Assembly: GCF_018687715.1 (NCBI RefSeq)
Contig: NC_056762.1
Location: 16,930,364-16,994,363, forward strand
Direction: 5' to 3'
DNA length: 64,000 bases
From: Carya illinoinensis
Lineage: Eukaryota > Streptophyta > Magnoliopsida > Fagales > Juglandaceae
In this document: positions 57,937-64,000 of the stretch, in pieces
Layout: every line of letters begins with the position of its first letter
Numbering within the stretch: position 1 is the first letter of the stretch
The notes under the pieces: model-generated
What the model saw: only the letters and a program-made list of their open reading frames with translations
What the model was told of the DNA's origin: nothing
The model's database searches: none
Program-made: the position numbers and the translations under genes

Positions 57937-58930
57937 CATTATGCCCAAAGAATAACGCGGTAGTTGTAGCACAGCTTTGAGGTGTTGATTTCACAGGGAG
58001 ACTATTTAAAAGAATAGCAGAAGGAACAAAGAAACTAAAGGAAAAATATTAAATAAGTTATGGAGAAAAAATATTAATTTTAACTGCAAAATAATAGTGA
58101 AGCAAAGTGATTAACGGAAAAAGTACTCAAATTTGACGAACAGTAAAGTGTCGGGAATCCCTTACACAAATCTGGTATTTTAATTATTCTTAATTCATTC
58201 GATAACTCAATTAGGAACTCAATTTACGAAATTTCCAATCGGAAGGTATAGATTTATAAACCAAAATTAAATCAAATGTAACACTTTGAAAAATCATTCA
58301 CCATTTTTAAACTACATAAATTACTGTCTCTATTGAGAAAATCCAATGACGACAATATACTCAGGGAGCGATATTGCAGCAAAAAAATAAATCAATATAG
58401 ATAAATAATTGATCCAAACATAATCAAAGAACTAATCCATTCAATAGAAAAAGCTTGACTGAATCCATAAACATAATAAATTCTATGATTATTTGGAAAA
58501 GAAAACATCAACGATGAATTGAGAATGATAAAACAAAAGAGTTTTAGCAATTAAAAATCAAATACATGAATTAAAAATAAATTAGAAATATCATCTAAAG
58601 TGCAAGTTCATCCCTAATCTTACTTGAGAATTTAGTTACCCATAAACATAATGGACGATAAAAATTTTCAGAGAAAACTGAAGTGAACGGTGGTCAGGGA
58701 AGTGATTTTCTCCTCTCTTCGGATCTGCCTCTTGTGCCTTCTCCCCCACCTATTTTGTGCTAATGATATGCTTATATAGGGTAGGAAAGAAATCCTAATG
58801 TCCTCTTAATTTTCGCATAAAAAAATTGCGTAAATTTTAAGACTCATTTTGGCAGCCACGTACACCCTTTAAGAGTTCGAATTTAGAAATTCTTATTAGA
58901 GATAAAGTTATAGCTCTTTAGGATATATTT
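57937..58930 (-). mobile_element. Athila-like LTR, truncated by LINE
   Basis: Same family as the solo LTR at 16303-17670, and clearly alignable from ATTATGCCCAAAG to about 58930. There the poly-T (minus-strand poly-A) end of a LINE begins. The last third of the LTR is missing from the window side. Confidence 0.85.
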
Positions 58931-59130
58931 CTTTTTTTTTTTTTTTGAAAACATCAATACTCTATTGATATCAGAGAACAAAGGAGGAAAACAAGATTAC
59001 AAAACTGGACTGACGCCCAATTCAACCATATCTTCAGCCAGCTCAAGGGATTCCTTGGCTAGACAGTGAGCAACATTGTTGCCACTTCTTCTTACAAAAC
59101 TCACCGTACATTTATCAAACTTAGACAACG
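58931..59130 (-). mobile_element. L1-type LINE 3' end
   Basis: A poly-T run at 58931-58946 is the poly-A tail on the minus strand. The preceding sequence encodes the end of the LINE RNase H domain: CTVSFVRRSGNNVAHCLAKE (about 59110-59050), with a stop near 59000. The coding sequence continues beyond the inserted solo LTR at 61235. Confidence 0.9.
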
Positions 59131-61229
59131 TGATGAAGCGCTAAAACTGCATGATTAAGTTACTTAAGTGAATAAATTGTTTAATAAAAAAATGATTTAA
59201 GTACTTAATTATGCAATAGATCACAGTACTTAAGTCAATTGATAATTCTGATGTTCTTAGTGTTTTTGAAGATTTATAATGCAATTATTTCACATGAAAA
59301 TAAATATTTCAATTTTATTCCTCTTATAACAGGAAAGGTTTGGAAGAGAAATGGAAGAATCGAGAAAAGCCCAAAGAGCGAGGTGTGGAAGAATGTGAGA
59401 AGAAGAGTAGATGAATTTTGAGACTAAACATTTCTTCAATATCGGGCTTGATGGGCTTGCTTGTATCTAGACAGGAACCTTTGCTAGGAGTGTTGGGCTT
59501 TGAGAGATTGAGAGAGAGATCATCTGGGTTCCTTTTGTTATTTTTCTATTTTTCTTTCTTTTGGCTGTTGAGGTGCAGACCGTAGGAGGCCCTCTCTTCA
59601 GTTATTTTATTTTATTGTTTTTTCCTTAGTTTGAGCTGAGTGGTAGTCGGCGTGAGGTTGAAAGCAGAACAGCAGCTCACACATGCAGAAAACTCGGGAC
59701 CACAGCAACTCACACATGCAGAAAACTTGGGCGACAACTTGATTCTCTCTTTACTTTGTTGAACATGGTAGGATGCTAGAACTCACGGATGGAAGGGAAA
59801 CAAATCAACAAACACAGCCAGACAGCAGCACACCACACGTGCTGACCATTGCAAGACAAATAGAACATGGATGCAGAAAACATGTTGCTGGAAGACAAGC
59901 TGTTCACTTCACCTTTCTTGCTTCTGCATATGGAAGTTGAACGTGCAGCAGCAGAGATTTTATTCTTCTTCTTTCTTTCGTTTAAGCTGGAGCAACAGGA
60001 GATCACATGGGATCATGGAAGACAACTGGACGGAAAGTAGCAGCAGCAGATTTTATTTTCTTTCTTTCTTTTTCGGGTAGCTGGCACCAACGAGCAGCAG
60101 CAGAGATTTTATTCTTCTTTCTTTCTTTCGTTTAAGCTGGAGCAGCAGGAGATCACATGGGATCATGGAAGACAACTGGACAGAAGCAACAGTAGCAATA
60201 GATTAGTTCTTAGCTTTTTCTTTTTTTTCGTTTAGTAGCAGGCGGCTTCATTATTCTTTTTTTGCTCTTCTTTTTTTTGCTTTTGTTCGGTAGTTTTAGA
60301 CGGAAGCAGCAGAGTTGGTTTTATTCAGTCTTTCTTTTTCGTTTAGACGCTAGGAAGTAGGAGAGTCTTTAGCTTTTATTTTCTTACTTTTCGTTGAGTA
60401 GCAGGAGGCGACTGGCTTTTTTTCTTTTCTTATTAGCTCTTTTGTTTGGCGTCTTGAGGTGGCAGTTTCATTTTAGTTTTCTTAGTTTATTTATTTATTT
60501 AGTCTCGTTTGTTTTATTTCTTTGAGCTGATATTTTATAGACTATTTATTTTTTCATTCTAGGGTTTATTAGTTAGTATTTTCTTAGTTTTTGATATGGC
60601 TTTACTTAGATTAATTTTTATTGCTAGAAATATCATGTGTAGCTAATTTCTAAAACTTGGGTTGTGGAATGAGACTTAATTTATTTTGGGTTCTAGTTTG
60701 ATGCAATATTTTGTGATTGATTGTTGATTTCACTATATTACTAGTCGGATTTAAATTGAAAATAGATTGTAGCTCTTGCTCTTGTTTTGTTGTTGATGTA
60801 AGGCACAACAAAAGCTTAAAAATTATCAAGGCTTCTCTTGATTGCTTGTTAATGTGTGTTTGGCTAGTAAAGTAGAGAATCCCTTAGAAAAATATTGCAA
60901 AACTTGAGCACAACTTTTTATCTTCCTATTATCAATGCCTTGATTGGATTGTTAATCGAGAAAATTATCTAGGATCCAAAATAAAGAGAGTCTCAAACCC
61001 AACCCAAGTGTTTGTTAATTTGCCTTTTTGATTAGAAACTAAAATTTCAACTTCGATTCTTTTGCATTGCATTTTAATTTTATTTTCATCTCTTATAATC
61101 GACACATTTGTTACTCAAAAATCTCATATACGCTTTGATAACCCTTTGTCCCTATGGAATAATATCCTGGATTTATCCTTGATACAACTTGACACTTCTA
61201 CACTTGGAAGCACATTCGAGACCGAGTCA
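59131..61229 (+). mobile_element. Solo LTR, Athila-type, inside the LINE
   Basis: A 2099-bp LTR, starting TGATGAAGCGCTAAAACTGC and ending GACCGAGTCA. It is flanked by CAACG (59126-59130) and CAACA (61230-61234). Removing it plus one duplication copy restores the LINE reading frame exactly. Its end resembles Athila LTR ends (TTTGTCCCTATGG block). Inside, a 150-bp segment is tandemly duplicated (about 59947-60181), and a short block with CACACATGCAGAAAACT is also doubled near 59675 and 59715. Confidence 0.9.
59947..60181 (+). repeat. 150-bp-period tandem duplication in the solo LTR
   Basis: The block with CTTTCTTTCGTTTAAGCTGG and GATCACATGGGATCATGG occurs from 59971 and again from 60121, with few differences. 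Confidence 0.9.
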
Positions 61230-61234
61230 CAACA

Positions 61235-62690
61235 ATACTCTAATGTCTTGTAATACCATACCTACACTATCCAACCTTTCATTGTGTTTTTGAAGGCTAT
61301 GGATTACAATCTGAGAGTCACCCTCCACTATAATTGATTGCCACCCTCTATCCTTTGCCAATACCACTGCATGAAGGCGACCAAGAGCTTCAGCTAGGAG
61401 GGGATCCCAAACACCAACTAATGATAGCTTCTTTGTTGCCACAATGGAGCCCTTATGATTTCGAGCCACCAGACCAAAGCCAGTTCTGTTTTTAGCTGCA
61501 CTCAAGGCTGCATCCCAGTTTATTTTAATAGTATCCATAGGAGGAGGAAACCATATAGAGAGTTGATCTTGAAAGTGCTGGGTCCTGTTCTTAGGCTCAC
61601 CCTTTGCAGCTTTAAAGGTTTCCAAGGAGATGACTGCCTGCCTAGCAACCTGGGAGGGATGTGTGAAAGAATTCTCAAAGAGCATTCGATTCCTTCTCTG
61701 CCATATACCTTTAGCTGTCACAAAGAATGAGGTCAACAAATCCTAGTTGGAAAATACATTGAACTTCTCCACCAAACTTTTAAAATCATCTGCACTATTA
61801 GAGCTTTTTTGAAAAGCTGCAGGGCCTTGATTCCATACATCCATAGCTGATGGACAGCTCCATAATGCATGGGTGGTTGACTCTTCCTCCTTATCACACA
61901 TAGGACACAGCAGGGAGTCCACAATATTCTTCTTATATAAATTCAACCTAGTAGGGAGTGACTCTAGGCAGGCTCTCCACATGAAAACTTTTGTGGCATT
62001 TGGAATTTGAAGCTTCCAACAGCAGGTCTAGTTCTTAGTACAAGGTGCCTGATGTGAGGACTGTCCCTTCTGTGAATCCACAAGCTCTTTCTGTTTATGA
62101 TAAGCACTCCTTACTGAGAACTGCCCATCCCTTGTATCTATCCATATCAGTTTGTCTCTGGCATCAGTCACACTTATAGGGATTTTAAAGACAGTTTCAG
62201 CTATTTCAGGACCAAGAGTAGAATGAACCAAAGATCGATTCCATTGTTTTGTCTCCCCATTTATAAGCTCAGCAACTCGAGCTTCTGCATTCAAAACCCA
62301 GACTGGAGATTGGACCATGAAGTTTGAAGGTCAGGCAGCCACCTGCAGTTCCAAATTTTGGTATCCTGACCATTGCCTATCCTCCAAATTGACCCTTTTT
62401 CTAGGAGACCCCTTGCTGCACAAAGGCTTCTCCATATAAAGGATGGTCTTGCTCCTATTTTGGCTTGAAAGAACTCAGACTTAGGATAGTACTTTGCTTT
62501 GAAAACCTTGGCTGCCAGAGAGTTGGGAAATTGGATGAGTCTCTAGCCTTGCTTTGCTAACAAGGCTATGTTGAAACTTTCAAAGTCTCTAAAACCCAAT
62601 CCTCCTGCCCCTTTTGCTTTTCCCATTTGATTCCAGGAGACCCAGTGCACCTTCTTTTCATGGTTCATATGGCCCCACCAGAACTGATGC
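61235..62690 (-). pseudogene. LINE ORF2 C-terminal part (zf-RVT and RNase H)
   Basis: Continuation of the LINE downstream of RT. Contains QFWWGHMNHEKK just after RT, a zf-RVT segment with LLCPMCDKEEESTTHALWSC (about 61865-61925), and an RNase H domain with INWDAALSAAKNRTGFGLVA, LAEALGRLHAVVLA and IVEGDSQIVIHSL (61260-61560). Stops occur near 62694, 62544, 62028 and 61743; some fit Trp or Arg codons changed by one base. RNase H ends at LQDIRVLL, where the solo LTR is inserted. Confidence 0.9.
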
Positions 62691-62695
62691 ATAAC

Positions 62696-64000
62696 TCAAT
62701 TGAATTCATTAAGTAAGGACTTGGGCAGTTTGAACACTCCCAGACAGTATGTTGGCAAGGCTTGTATGAAAGCTTTTAATAGGATTTCCTTCCTTGCTTG
62801 TGATAAGAGTTTAGTTTTCCAGTTGCTGATCCTACGCCTCATCCTGTCCAGAATGCCCTTGAAAGCAACATGTCTTGATCTTCCTATGAGGGCAGGAAGT
62901 CCAAGATACTTTTCATAGGAGGCAGTGGAACGAGTGCCAGCCAAGCTTAGAATGAAGTCTTTAGTAGCCTTTTTGGTATTGGCACTAAAGAAAATAGAAG
63001 TCTTGGCTTTGTTGAGTTGCTGCCCAGAAGCATGTTCATAGATACCAATAATACTATTAAGGGCTGCCCACTCCTTAGCATTGGCCCTACAAAAAAGAAG
63101 ACTATCATCTGCAAAAAAGAGACGGTTAATGTTTAGTTTGCCACGTGAGATAGGGAAGCCATGTATAGCCTTAGCAGTTTCAGCATGAAATAGCAAACTA
63201 CTGAGCACTTCAGAGACCAGGATAAAGAGGTATGGAGAGAGGGGATCCCCCTGTCGAATACCCCTACCTGGAAGAAAACTTTCTTGAGGGACTCCATTAA
63301 TAAGTATAGAGTATGATACTAAGGATATACACTTCATAATCAAAGAGATCCATCCTTGGTAGAACCCTATCTTCTCCATGGCCTGCTTCAAAAAAACCCA
63401 TTCCACCTTATCATATGCTTTACTCATATCCAACTTGACAGCCATAAAACCTTGCTGCCCCTTCCCTTTTGTTTTCATAGAGTGCAAGGTCTCGAAGGCA
63501 ACCATAACATTGTCCATGATCATCCTGCCAGGCACAAAGGCACTTTGTGTGGAAGAGATGATGTGGGGGAGGATGGTCTTAAGCCTATTGGACAGCAATT
63601 TTGAAATAATCTTGTAGAGCACATTACATAGAGAGATGGGCCTAAAATCAAGCACAGTTTGGGAGTTCTTCAGTTTAGGGATTAAAACCACATATGTGTC
63701 ATTGATTGGCTCTAGGTCCCCTCCATGATTCAGGACCTCTAGGATAGCCTTAGTGACTTCACCACATACCACATCCCAATGGGATTGGTAGAAGATGGCT
63801 GGAAAACCATCTAGGCCAGGAGAGCCCAGAGGGTTCATCTGAAATAAAGCTTGCTTGATCTCCTCAGGAGTAAAAGGCCTCATAAGGTCCCTGTTCATTT
63901 CCTCTGTAACTCTAGGTAGAAGGTGACTTGGGCAGCCATCAATACCCGTGCGGTTAGAGGAAGTGAAGAGGTTTTGATAGTGCTGACAGAATGCCTCTGC
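62696..64000 (-). pseudogene. LINE ORF2 reverse transcriptase, partial
   Basis: An RT domain open for more than 400 codons and continuing past the right edge. Motifs in order: FTPEEIKQALFQMNPLGSPG, LIPKLKNSQTVLDFRPISLC, SAFVPGRMIMDNVMVAFE, VKLDMSKAYDKVEW (first catalytic Asp), GIRQGDPLSPYLFIL, LFFADDSLLFCRA (catalytic FADD) and ASYEKYLGLPALIG. RT would copy the LINE RNA at a nicked target. This stretch is the best-preserved LINE coding region in the window. The full ORF2 has downstream stops, so it is not active as read. The endonuclease lies outside the window. Confidence 0.9.

Larger units (their letters stand above)
54061..58930 (-). mobile_element. Athila-like deletion derivative, minus strand
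   Basis: On the minus strand: an LTR at 57937-58930, then a stretch with GCGCTTATGGGAGGCAGCCC (about 57815-57834) and GAGGACATTGTTTAG plus AAGTTTGGGG (57614-57645), both usual near the end of Athila interiors, and a polypurine tract AAGTTTGGGGGTG near 54070-54082. No gag or pol is left. The solo LTR at 55211-57215 is nested inside. The outer boundary on the left is uncertain. Confidence 0.55.

Overview
The window is nuclear DNA from a flowering plant, most likely a woody eudicot. It shows spliced genes with GT-AG introns, a FAR1/FHY3-family gene, a GRF zinc-finger gene, L1-type LINEs, Ty3/Gypsy elements of the Tekay, Athila and Tat types, and MITEs. No bacterial, organellar or CRISPR-like content was seen. 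A Tourist-like MITE near 8.4 kb resembles repeats I associate with Fagales trees, but that is only a weak hint. By my reading about four fifths of the window is transposable-element sequence.

Layout. 1-3418: minus-strand Tekay-like element (gag, primer site, LTR) cut by the window edge, inserted in a LINE 3' end (3424-4692). 4693-9191: a low-copy island holding the last two exons of a coiled-coil membrane protein (6429-8297), decayed possible exons upstream, and three small inverted-repeat elements; one lies in an intron with a perfect 9-bp target duplication (Mutator-like). 9370-11691: a LINE whose endonuclease domain is deleted. 11692-14594: a Tat-like gag fragment, two tandem-repeat arrays and an LTR. 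14595-37397: a decayed Tekay-like element whose interior holds two solo LTRs (16303-17670 and 18553-20818) and whose 3' LTR is split by an 11.6-kb Athila element (24908-36472) with paired LTRs and CTAGT duplications. 37398-44152: a minus-strand Tekay-like relic, itself interrupted by a 4.9-kb non-autonomous Ty3 element (38533-43448) with two 798-bp LTRs. 44153-44835: another LTR piece.

44.8-54 kb is the second low-copy island. It has a plus-strand FAR1-RELATED SEQUENCE gene (46359-49046) that is complete except for one apparent 1-bp frameshift, and a two-exon minus-strand GRF zinc-finger/coiled-coil/membrane-anchor gene (50360-50923). Microsatellites and a G-box cluster lie upstream of the latter. 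54-58.9 kb is an Athila-like minus-strand derivative carrying another solo LTR (55211-57215). From 58931 to the end is a minus-strand L1-type LINE, split by an Athila-type solo LTR (59131-61229).

The genes do not form an operon or visible pathway. The clearest story is the order of insertions, readable from target duplications and from an empty-site copy of one target at 15235-15239. I found no convincing undescribed biological system. The best leads are the FRS frameshift, the MITE in a gene intron, paired palindromes kept in three LTR copies, and deletion-derived non-autonomous elements.
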